In this document: positions 7,923 through 16,904 of the stretch, one piece after another | Layout: each line of letters begins with the position of its first letter | Position numbering within the stretch: the stretch's first letter is position 1 | DNA from: Pedobacter cryoconitis | GTDB lineage: Bacteria > Bacteroidota > Bacteroidia > Sphingobacteriales > Sphingobacteriaceae | Direction: 5' to 3' | Length of the DNA: 64,000 bases | NCBI GenBank assembly: GCA_019352875.1 | Contig: JAAAFW010000004.1 | Coordinates: 142,522-206,521 of the forward strand | The notes under the pieces: model-generated | Told to the model about the DNA's origin: nothing | Database searches by the model: none | The model's input: only the letters and a program-made list of their open reading frames with translations | Made by a program: the position numbers and the translations under genes

Positions 7923-8828
7923 ATGGCCTCAATAGTAGAACTGCAAGCATTTTACAAACATATCAATCAGGTACCGAATCCCGACCAGAATGAGATCGGA
8001 CACTTTAATATCTTTAAGGTAGAAGATCTGCTATTGCCTGCGAATAAACAGGTGAGCTATAGTCGCCGGAGTTTTTATAAAGTAAGTTTTGTTACTGGAC
8101 AAAGTAGAATACATTATGCAGATCAATCTATAGATGTATCGCAGAGTGTATTGGTTTTTACCAATCCGATGATTCCATTTTTCTGGGAAAGAGTAAGCGA
8201 AGAACACAGTGGTTTTGTCTGCATATTTACCGAATCGTTCTTTAGCCGGTTTGGAAATATTAAAGACTATCCTGTCTTTCATGGAGCAGAAACCGGTGTG
8301 GTTCCTTTGAATTCAGAAGAGTCTCTGAAATTCAGTGAGTTATTCTTGCGTATCTTTAATGAACTTCATAGCGATTACGCCTATAAGTACGATCTGTTAC
8401 GTAATCTTCTGATGGATGTAATCCATTCAGCGCAGAAAATGCAGCCGGCCATAGGGGTTCATCATACGGGGGCAAATGCCGCTGAAAGAATTACCGGATT
8501 ATTCGCGGAACTGCTGGAACGCCAGTTCCCGATTGAATTGAGCAATCAGGTTATTCAGCTACGTTCACCCTCAGATTTTGCATCGGCTTTGAATATACAC
8601 GTTAATCATTTGAACAAGGCTCTGAAAGAGATATCCGGTCAGACCACCTCACAATTAATTAATGATCGCTTAGTTCAGGAGGCTAAAATTCTACTTAAAA
8701 GTACTAATAGGACTATTAATGAAATTGCCTGGAGTCTGGGTTTCGAAGAACCAAATCATTTTTCTGGCTTTTTTAAAAATCATGTGAAAGTAACACCAAA
8801 AAGATTCAGACAATCAGAAATTGATTGA
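7923..8828 (+). CDS. AraC-family transcriptional regulator
   Basis: 301 aa. The N-terminal cupin-like domain is at about 20-140 (YSRRSFYKVSFVTGQSRIHY; 'VLVFTNPMIPFFWE'). The C-terminal AraC double HTH is at about 195-300: DFASALNIHVNHLNKALKEI, then INEIAWSLGFEEPNHFSGFF and a final KVTPKRFRQS. This is the layout of Bacteroidota AraC regulators that sit next to oxidoreductases. A short-chain dehydrogenase gene follows 77 bp downstream in the same direction and is the probable target. It is divergent from the riboswitch-queH unit. Confidence 0.92.
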   Translation: MASIVELQAFYKHINQVPNPDQNEIGHFNIFKVEDLLLPANKQVSYSRRSFYKVSFVTGQSRIHYADQSIDVSQSVLVFTNPMIPFFWERVSEEHSGFVCIFTESFFSRFGNIKDYPVFHGAETGVVPLNSEESLKFSELFLRIFNELHSDYAYKYDLLRNLLMDVIHSAQKMQPAIGVHHTGANAAERITGLFAELLERQFPIELSNQVIQLRSPSDFASALNIHVNHLNKALKEISGQTTSQLINDRLVQEAKILLKSTNRTINEIAWSLGFEEPNHFSGFFKNHVKVTPKRFRQSEID

Positions 8829-8905
8829 TATATGTAGTTTTCTATTTGCTTTTAGTATTGCCGGAAATTGGTTATAGATGAAATTTGTAAAATAAATAAC
8901 GAATT

Positions 8906-9811
8906 ATGTGGACAAAAGATAATATTCCCGATCAATCTGGAAAAATGATAATCGTGACCGGCGCAAACGCTGGTATTGGCTTTGAAACAGCACTTGCTTT
9001 ATATGAAGCCGGAGCACATGTTGTACTTGCCTGCAGGAATCTGGGAAAAGCAAATGAAGCAATTGTTAGAATAAAACAGAGCAGCGGAGCCGGCGTCCTT
9101 GAGGCAGCCCAGCTTGACCTTGGTGATCTTAATTCGGTAAGGCGGTTTGCAGAAACATTTATAAAGCAGCATCTTAAACTAGACGTATTGATTAATAATG
9201 CCGGCATAATGATACCCCCGGCAACTAAGACAGTACAAGGCTTTGAATCCCAGTTTGGTGTAAACTTTATAGGTCATTTTGCCCTCACGGGTTATCTGTA
9301 TCCTATTCTCAATTCTACGCCGGGTTCGAGGATAATCACATTAAGTAGTATGGCTTACCTCTATGGTAAAATTGACTTTGACAATTTGAAATCAGAGAAA
9401 GATTATGAGCCGATGCGCGAGTATCAGCAAAGCAAACTCGCAGATCTTATCTTATCAGTTGAGTTGCAGCGGCGTATAACGGCTAAAGGCGACGGCGTTT
9501 TATCAATTGCGGCTCAGCCGGGCGCAAATAAAACAGAATTGTCAAGACATATGAGTGTTCATGCTTATAAAGAGGCTGTAGAGCGGGTTGGAGAATTAAT
9601 GGAACCGTGGCAGGGTGCATTGCCGTCCTTATATGCTGCGGTTTCAAACGAGGTTACCGGAGGTGCATTGTATGGCCCGGATGAAGATGGAGGATACCGT
9701 GGTTATCCCGCAGAAGCTACAATTACCGCAAATGCACTCGATGAAGACGTAGCAAAAAAGCTTTGGAAGCTGGCAGAAGAAGTAACGGGGCTTATCTATC
9801 CGGCTGTTTAA
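8906..9811 (+). CDS. Short-chain dehydrogenase/reductase (retinol dehydrogenase/protochlorophyllide reductase-like)
   Basis: 301 aa. The N-terminal Rossmann motif TGANAGIG (residues about 18-25), NNAG near 97, a catalytic Ser region (ITLSSMAYLYG) and YQQSK (the YxxxK pair) are all present, so the enzyme should be active and NADP(H)-dependent. The extended C-terminal part (QPGANKTELSR, then 'GGALYGPDEDGGYRGYP') is typical of the RDH/WWOX-like SDR subgroup. It follows the AraC regulator at 7923. Its 3' end overlaps the convergent hypothetical gene by 20 bp. The substrate is unknown. Confidence 0.92.
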   Translation: MWTKDNIPDQSGKMIIVTGANAGIGFETALALYEAGAHVVLACRNLGKANEAIVRIKQSSGAGVLEAAQLDLGDLNSVRRFAETFIKQHLKLDVLINNAGIMIPPATKTVQGFESQFGVNFIGHFALTGYLYPILNSTPGSRIITLSSMAYLYGKIDFDNLKSEKDYEPMREYQQSKLADLILSVELQRRITAKGDGVLSIAAQPGANKTELSRHMSVHAYKEAVERVGELMEPWQGALPSLYAAVSNEVTGGALYGPDEDGGYRGYPAEATITANALDEDVAKKLWKLAEEVTGLIYPAV

Positions 9812-10328
9812 CCTGGAAAATCATGCGGGCATCTGAAGCCCACAAGTAATCATTTGAGCAGCAGTAACCTCTTAACCAGTTTAATCCTTCGAAATTTCTC
9901 AGATATAACCCGCGCGGAAAATTTTCATCTTCAGAAAGAGTTTTGGAGAAAATAGTAATAGCACCATGAGGATTTTGGTTTACTGTATTAATTTTGGATT
10001 CGGTCTGTTCCAGGTAAGCAAGTCTGATATAAGGAGCGAATTCTATCGGACAATAACATAAATTGAATTTAATAATTGCTGCATTTATCTGGTTGAAATT
10101 TCCGCCTCCGGTCAGTCCAAGATCAGATAATGCACATTCAATGATCGTTATAGAAGGAGCTAACTGGTCGGGTTTAAATCTTTCCGAATTAATGATCTGA
10201 TGAGCGTATTCGTTAAGCTTGATATTAGAAGTATCAAGCTCATTAAGTAATGCCGGCTTGGTTAAGCTGGCATTTTTTATAGAGCGTATTTTGTTTTGTT
10301 CACAAGAAATTAGTTGACTAAGGCTCAT
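9792..10328 (-). CDS. Hypothetical protein
   Basis: 178 aa, not recognised. It is soluble with no signal peptide or membrane segment. Two halves are visible: a helical N-terminus (LSQLISCEQNKIRSIKNASL) and a Cys/aromatic-rich C-terminus (NFEGLNWLRGYCCSNDYLWA). The coding frame overlaps the SDR gene end-to-end by 20 bp on the opposite strand. The reading frame has normal composition for the window and no competing long ORF, so it is probably real. Confidence 0.6.
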   Translation of the reverse strand: MSLSQLISCEQNKIRSIKNASLTKPALLNELDTSNIKLNEYAHQIINSERFKPDQLAPSITIIECALSDLGLTGGGNFNQINAAIIKFNLCYCPIEFAPYIRLAYLEQTESKINTVNQNPHGAITIFSKTLSEDENFPRGLYLRNFEGLNWLRGYCCSNDYLWASDARMIFQVKQPDR

Positions 10329-10536
10329 CCCTTTTTTATTTGATACCGTAAATATACCTCATGTATATAAATGTGCAGTCAACTTGCAAAAATTGGGTTC
10401 GAAAGTACTGTTGAAGCAAATTCGAAGCGTACGGGTATTGTTTACCAGTTTATACAACTGCGTAGATTAAAGAAATTCTTAAAAAATATCTACATGACGC
10501 TGTAAATTGTCATAAATCCTGATTAATTAGGATTTT

Positions 10537-10558
10537 AAATATAACGATCGTTATATTT
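10537..10558. promoter_or_regulatory. Perfect palindrome, probable TetR operator
   Basis: A 22-bp perfect palindrome centred at 10547/10548, with core ATAACGATCGTTAT, lies 5 bp before the TetR start codon. A degenerate copy is found before the downstream aldo/keto reductase gene. The arrangement indicates autoregulation. Confidence 0.75.
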
Positions 10559-10563
10559 GTATA

Positions 10564-11163
10564 ATGAGATCGTCCAAAACCGAAAGAACCAGAGAACATA
10601 TTATTGCTGCAACGGCACCTGTTTTTAATAGAAAGGGTTATGCAGGTACTTCTATAACTGATCTTACACAGGCAACTAAACTCACCAGCGGAAGTATATA
10701 TGGCAACTTTGAAAACAAAGAAGAAGTTGCTCTTGCTGCTTTTGATTTCAATTTGGAGAGCGTTCATAGTGTTGTACAAAGAGCTGTTAATAAATGTAAG
10801 ACTACAAAAGAAAAGTTAATGATGTCCGTCTTAGCCTACCATAGTTCGCAGAGGCTTAGTTTTCCGGGAGGTGGATGTCCGATGCAAAACACACTTACTG
10901 AAGCGGACGACAGTCATGAGGGATTGCGGTTACGTGCAGCGCAGGGTTTGTTACGCTGGAAGAAGGACTTAATGGAACTGATTAATACAGGCATAGCAGA
11001 AAAGGTAATTGTTGCAGATACAGACGCGGAGAAAATTGCTTTGCATGTCATTGCACTGATTGAGTTCGGGTTTTTAATAAGTAGTGCAACCCGAGACAGG
11101 AAAGAGGTAGATAAAATACTGGACCTGGCTGTCGGGATACTTTCAAAAACCTTTGTGGCTTAA
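10564..11163 (+). CDS. TetR/AcrR-family transcriptional regulator
   Basis: 199 aa. The N-terminal TetR HTH is at residues about 8-55 (REHIIAATAPVFNRKGYAGT, SITDLTQATKLTSGSIYGNF: the classic 'GxSIYGNFxxKEEL' pattern). The C-terminal ligand domain contains the motif FPGGGCPMQNTLTEAD, typical of TetR regulators related to those controlling oxidoreductases and thiol-responsive genes (a Cys in the GGCP motif). A perfect palindrome lies directly upstream, and a similar site precedes the next gene, an aldo/keto reductase. Self-repression and control of that gene are inferred. Confidence 0.93.
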   Translation: MRSSKTERTREHIIAATAPVFNRKGYAGTSITDLTQATKLTSGSIYGNFENKEEVALAAFDFNLESVHSVVQRAVNKCKTTKEKLMMSVLAYHSSQRLSFPGGGCPMQNTLTEADDSHEGLRLRAAQGLLRWKKDLMELINTGIAEKVIVADTDAEKIALHVIALIEFGFLISSATRDRKEVDKILDLAVGILSKTFVA

Positions 11164-11177
11164 TTTTTTTTATCCTA

Positions 11178-11199
11178 AAAAATAATGATCGTTATATTT
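11178..11199. promoter_or_regulatory. Second, imperfect TetR operator copy
   Basis: Centred at 11188/11189, ATAATGATCGTTATATTT matches the right half and GATC centre of the palindrome at 10537-10558, with mismatches in the left arm. It lies 21 bp before the aldo/keto reductase start. Confidence 0.6.
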
Positions 11200-11219
11200 T
11201 AAATCTAAAAAATTACAAT

Positions 11220-12272
11220 ATGAAATATCAAATATTCGGGCAAAAGTCCGGTCTAAGAGTATCTACCCTGGCATTGGGTACAGGTAATTTTGGTAACCGA
11301 TGGGGTTTTGGTGCAACTAAAGAAGAATCTAAATTAGTGTTTGACAGGTACGCCGAGGCTGGTGGTAATTTCATAGACACGGCAGATGGCTATCAATTGG
11401 GCCAGTCAGAACAATTCTTAGGCGATTTTCTAAGCAGTGAGAGAGATAACTTCGTCCTGGCGACAAAGTATAGTATGGGCTCCCAGCACATGCAAACCAG
11501 CGGAAACAGTCGTAAAACGATGATGCGTGCAGTAGAGCAGAGTCTTAAAAGATTAAATACAGACAGGCTGGATCTCTATTGGGTACATCTTTCAGATGGA
11601 CAAACGCCGGTGGAAGAAATTGTTCGTGGTCTAGATGACCTTGTGCGGGACGGTAAAATCCTGTATGCTGGTTTTTCTAACTTCCCGGCCTGGCGGATCG
11701 CTAATGCATCTCTATTAGCCGATCTGCGGGGATGGGCACCAATTGTGGGCATTCAGGTTGAATATAACCTGATCGAACGTACTGCAGACAGGGAATTATT
11801 ACCGATGGCAGAAGCACTTGGTCTGGGAGTGGCCTATTGGTCTCCACTAGCAGGTGGAACATTAACTGGTAAATACAGGGCAAAGGAAACTGATCCAACC
11901 TCCCGGCTGGAGTTGGCTAAGGGGGTGCTGGTCAGACAGGAAAAAGGAGATCGGGAAACTGCTGTCATAGATCTTCTCGGGGAAATTGCAAAGGAAACAG
12001 ATAAACGGATGATCGACGTGGCACTAGCGTGGGTGCGGCAACATGATTTGTCCGGATTATCTCCTGTAACCGTTATCGGCCCAAAAAACATTGCACAACT
12101 GGAGGACAATCTTGCTTCACTGGAGTTAACATTAACACCGGATCAGATTAAAAGACTGGACGATATCAGTGCCGTTGATTTAGGTTATCCGCATGGTATA
12201 ATTTCTTCTTCCCAAAACAGGATGTTCGGAAGGGCAGCCGCTGATATCGAAATTAAACATGCAGTGGCGTGA
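11220..12272 (+). CDS. Aldo/keto reductase
   Basis: 350 aa. NADPH-dependent (alpha/beta)8-barrel reductase. The N-terminus (SGLRVSTLALGTGNFGNRWG), 'FIDTADGYQLGQSEQFLG' (catalytic Asp and Tyr), 'FVLATKYSM' (Lys) and 'LDLYWVHLSDGQTP' (His) form the catalytic tetrad. The C-terminal cofactor site is SPVTVIGPKNIAQLEDNL. It belongs to the subgroup often annotated as Tas/YghZ-like. It probably reduces aldehydes or ketones and is probably repressed by the TetR gene upstream. It ends with TGA, 15 bp from a convergent HxlR gene. Confidence 0.93.
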   Translation: MKYQIFGQKSGLRVSTLALGTGNFGNRWGFGATKEESKLVFDRYAEAGGNFIDTADGYQLGQSEQFLGDFLSSERDNFVLATKYSMGSQHMQTSGNSRKTMMRAVEQSLKRLNTDRLDLYWVHLSDGQTPVEEIVRGLDDLVRDGKILYAGFSNFPAWRIANASLLADLRGWAPIVGIQVEYNLIERTADRELLPMAEALGLGVAYWSPLAGGTLTGKYRAKETDPTSRLELAKGVLVRQEKGDRETAVIDLLGEIAKETDKRMIDVALAWVRQHDLSGLSPVTVIGPKNIAQLEDNLASLELTLTPDQIKRLDDISAVDLGYPHGIISSSQNRMFGRAAADIEIKHAVA

Positions 12273-12287
12273 CCGAACCGGCAGAAA

Positions 12288-12662
12288 TTAAAGTTTTCTG
12301 ATCATTTCCCGGTGCTGTTTTCCCCATTTGATCATTTCCAGGATAATATCTCCAAATGATCTGCAATAATCTGTAACGGTATATTCTATAAGTACAGGTG
12401 TTTCCGGGGTGACCGTACGTTTGACAAGGCTGTTGGCCTCCATTTCTTTTAATTCGCGTGAAAGCATCCTGGTCGTAATACCCGGGATGCTTCTCTCAAT
12501 ATCCCGAAAACGCTTATTGCCATTACATAAAGAGTTGATAATCGGGAGTTTCCATTTGCCTCCAATTACGTAAATAGTGTCTTGCAATGCCTGTACCTCT
12601 TCTTTCTGGTTTCTCGGCTGAGACAAGATTTCTTTACTTTTTTGAATTCTGATTTGATCCAT
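12288..12662 (-). CDS. HxlR-family transcriptional regulator
   Basis: 124 aa, a single winged-helix domain. Signature residues are VIGGKWKLPIINSLCNGNKR, FRDIERSIPGITTRMLSREL and 'VEYTVT'-like (LIEYTVTDYCRSF). It lacks the Cys in the 'CPV' N-terminal motif often used for redox sensing. It is divergent from the SDR gene at 12743, and the 80-bp spacer holds repeated GTTATAC elements. Repression of the SDR gene and of itself is inferred. Confidence 0.92.
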   Translation of the reverse strand: MDQIRIQKSKEILSQPRNQKEEVQALQDTIYVIGGKWKLPIINSLCNGNKRFRDIERSIPGITTRMLSRELKEMEANSLVKRTVTPETPVLIEYTVTDYCRSFGDIILEMIKWGKQHREMIRKL

Positions 12663-12668
12663 ATGCTG

Positions 12669-12720
12669 GTATACTCTGTTATACTGGTTACAAAGTTATA
12701 TCAATTTGGTTATACATTTG
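12669..12720. promoter_or_regulatory. HxlR/SDR divergent control region with GTTATAC repeats
   Basis: GTTATAC or close variants occur at 12669-12674 (GTATAC), 12678-12684, 12695-12701 (GTTATAT) and 12709-12715. The last overlaps a TAnnTTTG -7 element (TACATTTG, 12713-12720) that would drive the SDR gene. This suits a repressor site, but the binding unit is not defined. Confidence 0.45.
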
Positions 12721-12742
12721 CACTACAATCAGCAAAAATAAT

Positions 12743-13483
12743 ATGAATAATTTGAAAGATAAAGTTGCACTGATAACCGGTGGCAACAGTGGTATAGGCT
12801 ATGCAACGGCAAAAGAATTAAAAAAACAGGGAGCCACTGTAATTATTACCGGACGAAGAAAAGAAGCAGTTGAATCTGCGGCTAAAGAAATAGGAGTAAC
12901 CGGACTGGTCGCAGATCAGTCAATGGTGTCTGATATTACAGATCTGGCAAATAAGGTGCAGCAACAATTCTGTAAAATTGATATTCTTTTTATCAATGCT
13001 GGTATTGTTGGTATGACAACTATCGAATCGGCTACTGAAACACTTTTTGATGAAGTGATGGCTGTGAATTTTAAAGGTGCTTATTTCACGCTGAATAAGT
13101 TTATCCCCGTATTAAATGACGGTGCTTCAGTCGTATTCCTTTCCTCAAATGTTGCAAGCATGAATCACGTCGCCTCATCGATATATTCTTCCGGCAAAGC
13201 AGCATTAAACTCAGTTATGAAAATAGCCGCGCTGGAACTCGCACCGCGTAAAATCAGGGTAAATTCGGTTAGTCCCGGACCAACTGAAACTGAGATTTTA
13301 AATAAGGCCGGTTTTGATGAGGCAACATTAATACAGGTAAAAAAGGATATTCTGAGCAGAGTTCCTTTGGCTAAAATGGGAGCTGCACAAGACGTTGCTA
13401 AAATGGTAGCCTATTTCTGTAGTGATGCAGCAAGCTTTATTACAGGAGCAGAAGTTGTGATGGATGGTGGAATGTCGCTGTGA
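12743..13483 (+). CDS. Short-chain dehydrogenase/reductase
   Basis: 246 aa, classical SDR. The cofactor motif TGGNSGIG is at residues about 13-20, the NAG motif at about 86 (FINAGIVG), catalytic Ser in VVFLSSNVAS, and Tyr/Lys in YSSGKAAL near 150-155. The C-terminus FITGAEVVMDGGMSL is the normal family ending. Basic residues after the first beta-strand (TGRRKEAVE) suggest NADP(H). It is divergent from the HxlR regulator at 12288. The substrate is unknown. Confidence 0.93.
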   Translation: MNNLKDKVALITGGNSGIGYATAKELKKQGATVIITGRRKEAVESAAKEIGVTGLVADQSMVSDITDLANKVQQQFCKIDILFINAGIVGMTTIESATETLFDEVMAVNFKGAYFTLNKFIPVLNDGASVVFLSSNVASMNHVASSIYSSGKAALNSVMKIAALELAPRKIRVNSVSPGPTETEILNKAGFDEATLIQVKKDILSRVPLAKMGAAQDVAKMVAYFCSDAASFITGAEVVMDGGMSL

Positions 13484-13503
13484 CATTAGTATAATGTCTG
13501 TGG

Positions 13504-13878
13504 CTATACCGCGCTTTTGCAATAGGTATTTCCCCAAGCGGTAATAGTGTTGATTACCGGAACGAGCGTTTCGCCTAATGGCGTAAGTTTATACTCAACT
13601 TTTGGAGGTGTTTCGGCATATACTTTACGGGAGAGAATTCCGTCACGTTCCAGCTCCCGAAGTTGCGCCGTCAGTGTTGTTTGCGTAATATCTTTCATTT
13701 TTTTCTTTAACTCCCCAAACCTGGCGGGACACTCAGACATAATTGCATGAAGTATCAAAAGCTTCCATTTTCCGCCAATAACCTTAAGCGTATTTGTCAT
13801 TGGACAGTTATTTTCGACCACACCGGAAAAATCTTGATTTGTAAACTCCTGCTGGTCAACATTAGTATTATTTTTCAT
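13504..13878 (-). CDS. HxlR-family transcriptional regulator, Cys-containing
   Basis: 124 aa. An N-terminal extension ends in ENNCPMTNTLKVIGGKWKLL, which carries the conserved Cys of redox- or electrophile-responsive HxlR/HypR members. The winged helix continues with FGELKKKMKDITQTTLTAQL and PPKVEYKLTPLGETL. It is divergent from a 14-helix MFS transporter at 13967. In the 88-bp spacer ACTTGCA (13901-13907) and its inverse TGCAAGT (13932-13938) form possible operator half-sites. Control of the transporter is inferred. Confidence 0.92.
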   Translation of the reverse strand: MKNNTNVDQQEFTNQDFSGVVENNCPMTNTLKVIGGKWKLLILHAIMSECPARFGELKKKMKDITQTTLTAQLRELERDGILSRKVYAETPPKVEYKLTPLGETLVPVINTITAWGNTYCKSAV

Positions 13879-13966
13879 ACTTAGTACGCTTTATCAAACT
13901 ACTTGCAGACATGGTCCCGCGCCTGCAACTTTGCAAGTGCAATCTAGTTAAAACCGTTCCAAATCT

Positions 13967-15376
13967 ATGAAGAGTATACAAAAAAAACAATGGATATCAC
14001 TGCTGATCGTTTCTTCTGCGATGTTTCTTGCAGTCATAGATATCTTTATTGTCAATGTCGCCATTCCGGCAATTCAAAAAGGAATTAATGGTACTGAAGG
14101 TGATATCCAACTAGTCATTGCTTTGTATTTGCTTGGTTATGCTGCTTTTTTGATTACCGCAGGAAAAATAGGAGATAGGTATGGAAGAAAGCGTGTATTT
14201 GTTATATCCATGTTCATTTTCACTTTGAGTTCTCTTTTATGTGGTATCTCACAAACTGCTTTTCAATTGAATACGGCAAGATTTTTACAAGGCGTCAGCG
14301 CTGCATTTATGATCCCTCAGAGTATCGCTTATATTCAATTTTACTTTCCGGAGCAGGGGGAGAGAATCAAAGCGATGGGTATTTTTGGGACTATTGCCGG
14401 TGCTGCCTCAGTCATCGGCCAGTTTCTGGGAGGTGTTTTACCAGATACAGACTGGATTATAGCAGGTTGGAGATTGATTTTCCTGATTAATCTTCCAATC
14501 GGGCTGGTTGCCGTTTTGCTGGCCTGGAAAAAATTAAGAGATACGCCAAGACAAATAACCGGTTCATTCGATTATATGGGGGTTACGCTGCTTACCTCTG
14601 CTTTAATCTGCTTGATTTATCCTTTGATCAGGGGGAGGGAATTGGGGTGGCCGCTGTGGAGCCTTTCTGGTCTTGCGATTTCTGTAATCTTGCTGATTAT
14701 ATTCATTCTTAACCAGCGTAAAGGAATTGTCGCTGGAGTAGACCGGCTAATTAATATGCAGCTTTTTACCTTTAGGGATTTCAATCTGAGCCTTTGCGCA
14801 GTGCTATTTTATTTCCTGGTACAGGACACGTATTTTTTGATCAATGCGCTTCTGTTTCAAAATGGGTTTGGGATTAGTTCCTCGGAGACCGGTCTTTTTT
14901 TTGTAGCTCAAGGGGCAGGATATGTTACCGCTTCTTTATTTGCGATCAGATTATTACCTGTTTATGGAAAAAAGGTATTACAAACCGGTGTGGTTATTAT
15001 GCTGATTTCACTTATTTTTCACGTTTTGTTTTTCCGGTCGGCCGATGTCAGCAGGTGGATAATCTACCCGGTTTTGTTTATCTACGGAACAGGCTGCGGG
15101 TCTGTACTCCCGTCTTTAATGACAATGGCGCTCAGACGTATCCCCGTTCATTTATCCGGAGCTGCTTCAGGGACATTTTCCACTTTTCAGCAAACAGCTA
15201 TAGCACTGGGAATCGGGTTAGTAGGAGGTGTGTTCTTTTATTGTCTGAATGGGCAGACCAGTATGCAGGCTTATCTGTATGCCTATGACGTAACAACTAT
15301 TTTAAATGTGATATTACTCCTGCTGGTCAGTATCTTTTTATACCTTTTACCAGGGGAAGCTAGCCTGCAGGAGTAA
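13967..15376 (+). CDS. MFS transporter, DHA2 drug:H+ antiporter type
   Basis: 469 aa with about 14 hydrophobic segments. Motif D1-like 'VIDIFIVNVAIPAIQKGI' follows the first helix, motif A is in GDRYGRKRVF, and motif C-like Gly-rich helices are in GAASVIGQFLGGVLP. The layout matches EmrB/QacA-type multidrug exporters acting in the inner membrane. The divergent HxlR gene (13504) is the likely repressor. No membrane-fusion partner (EmrA) is adjacent, so a single-component exporter is likely. Confidence 0.9.
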   Translation: MKSIQKKQWISLLIVSSAMFLAVIDIFIVNVAIPAIQKGINGTEGDIQLVIALYLLGYAAFLITAGKIGDRYGRKRVFVISMFIFTLSSLLCGISQTAFQLNTARFLQGVSAAFMIPQSIAYIQFYFPEQGERIKAMGIFGTIAGAASVIGQFLGGVLPDTDWIIAGWRLIFLINLPIGLVAVLLAWKKLRDTPRQITGSFDYMGVTLLTSALICLIYPLIRGRELGWPLWSLSGLAISVILLIIFILNQRKGIVAGVDRLINMQLFTFRDFNLSLCAVLFYFLVQDTYFLINALLFQNGFGISSSETGLFFVAQGAGYVTASLFAIRLLPVYGKKVLQTGVVIMLISLIFHVLFFRSADVSRWIIYPVLFIYGTGCGSVLPSLMTMALRRIPVHLSGAASGTFSTFQQTAIALGIGLVGGVFFYCLNGQTSMQAYLYAYDVTTILNVILLLLVSIFLYLLPGEASLQE

Positions 15377-15384
15377 ATTTACTA

Positions 15385-16359
15385 TTATCCGTTTAGTAGA
15401 ACTACTACTTTTCCAACGGTTCTGCCTGGTTCCATGTAGGCGTGGGCCTGTGGAAGCTCTTCAAAGTCAAATGTTTTACTGATATGGGATCTGAGTATCC
15501 CGTTTTCCAGCAAGCGGGCAATTGCCTCCATATCTTTTCCGCTGGAGGTGACCGGGAAATATACTGCATTGATTCCTTTTTCAGCTGCAATTCCTAGCGT
15601 AGACTGACTATCAGGATAAGTTTCATGAGCCGCTTGTGGATCAGGAATCAGATTAATAACAGTGCCGTTTTTTTTAACAGCTTCCAGTGAGCGCAGAAAA
15701 TGATCACCACCCAGTGCATCGAGGATAATATCATATTTAGTAGACAATTTTTCAAACTGCTGTTGCTGATAGTCGATGTGGAACGTTGCACCTAACTCTT
15801 TAATCAGTTTCCTGTTTGCGCCAGATGAAGTTCCCGTAACCTCGGCACCCAAATGACTGGCAATTTGCACAGCATAATGTCCGACACCCCCCGATGCAGC
15901 ATGAATCAGAACCTGGCTGCCACTTTTAGCTTTGGTGTGTACTGTCAAAGCCTGCCAGGCTGTTAGCGCCGCAAGTGTTGCTGCTGCAGCTTCAGCATGG
16001 GTAATTCCTGCAGGTTTAAGGGCCAGGTGGTCTGCAGGTGCGACAACATATTCAGCATAACCAGCGCCATGCCCCGGAAAATTAATCATTCCGAAAACCT
16101 CGTCGCCTATTTTAAAGGTTGTTACCTCAGAACCTGCAGAAATAACTTTACCCGAGATATCCCAGCCCAGAATGAGTGGGTCTATGTCTTTCAGAGAATC
16201 ATATAGTGCAAAACCAGCCCTTGTTTTGAAATCGACTGGATTGATGCTGATTGCTTTCACTTTAATCAAAACCTCATCACGCCTTGGGTTTGGGATAGGT
16301 AATTCTGTCAATTGTAAATTCTGGATTCCTCCTGCTTCTTTAAGTACGTATGCTTTCAT
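15385..16359 (-). CDS. NADP-dependent MDR-family oxidoreductase (quinone oxidoreductase-like)
   Basis: 324 aa from ATG 16359 (MKAYVLKEAGGIQNLQLTEL), the normal family start. A frame extension to 16383 adds eight unconserved residues. GroES-like domain at about 1-120, then a Rossmann domain with the AASGGVGHYAVQIA glycine motif near 150. Catalytic-zinc cysteines are absent, so it is a zinc-free quinone/enone reductase type. The typical ending is 'GRTVGKVVV'. It is divergent from the HxlR gene at 16483 and convergent with the MFS gene (8-bp gap). It probably reduces quinones or reactive carbonyls. Confidence 0.91.
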   Translation of the reverse strand: MKAYVLKEAGGIQNLQLTELPIPNPRRDEVLIKVKAISINPVDFKTRAGFALYDSLKDIDPLILGWDISGKVISAGSEVTTFKIGDEVFGMINFPGHGAGYAEYVVAPADHLALKPAGITHAEAAAATLAALTAWQALTVHTKAKSGSQVLIHAASGGVGHYAVQIASHLGAEVTGTSSGANRKLIKELGATFHIDYQQQQFEKLSTKYDIILDALGGDHFLRSLEAVKKNGTVINLIPDPQAAHETYPDSQSTLGIAAEKGINAVYFPVTSSGKDMEAIARLLENGILRSHISKTFDFEELPQAHAYMEPGRTVGKVVVLLNG

Positions 16360-16482
16360 TTGCTGTATTATATTTGAAAACAAAACTAATTGAGTACTAC
16401 CTTTACAGCAAGTAAGTACTTTAAAGTGCGTTAGGTACTTAAAGTATACCAGACTGATTATTAGTGTTTAACAAAATTGTTT

Positions 16483-16836
16483 ATGACAAAAAAAGTACAT
16501 GCCGGGTATGTATGCAGTCTTGATTATGCATTTCAGCGAATCGGCGGAAAATATAAAGGCAGGATTCTGTGGCATCTGAGTGAAGCCGGTGTTCTAAGGT
16601 ATGGGGAGCTACGTAAAACGGTATGGGATATTACACCCAAAATGCTTACCCAAACTTTAAGAGAGCTGGAAACTGATGGGTTGATTCACCGAAAGGTCTA
16701 TCAGGAGGTTCCACCCAAAGTGGAATACAAAATCAGTGAAATAGGGGAGCAGCTGGTGCCCTTTATTAATTTTCTACGGGAATGGGGAGAAAAACAGATC
16801 GGAAATGGCGGTATTGAGTTGAAACAAAACGTTTAA
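16483..16836 (+). CDS. HxlR-family transcriptional regulator
   Basis: 117 aa from ATG 16483; a TTG two codons earlier is an unlikely start. Winged-helix family residues are FQRIGGKYKGRILWHLSEAG, YGELRKTVWDITPKMLTQTL and VPPKVEYKIS. Cys15 lies in the N-terminal arm (YVCSLDYAF), at the position of the family's 'CPV' Cys. It is divergent from the MDR reductase. The spacer holds repeated AGTACTT/TACTTAAAGTA elements (about 16409-16448), probable operator sites for both promoters. Confidence 0.9.
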   Translation: MTKKVHAGYVCSLDYAFQRIGGKYKGRILWHLSEAGVLRYGELRKTVWDITPKMLTQTLRELETDGLIHRKVYQEVPPKVEYKISEIGEQLVPFINFLREWGEKQIGNGGIELKQNV

Positions 16837-16904
16837 ACAAATTTTGCGCGGGCTTGTTAAGATCGGAAATGACATTATCCAATTTAAACTAACGAACGCA
16901 CAAA

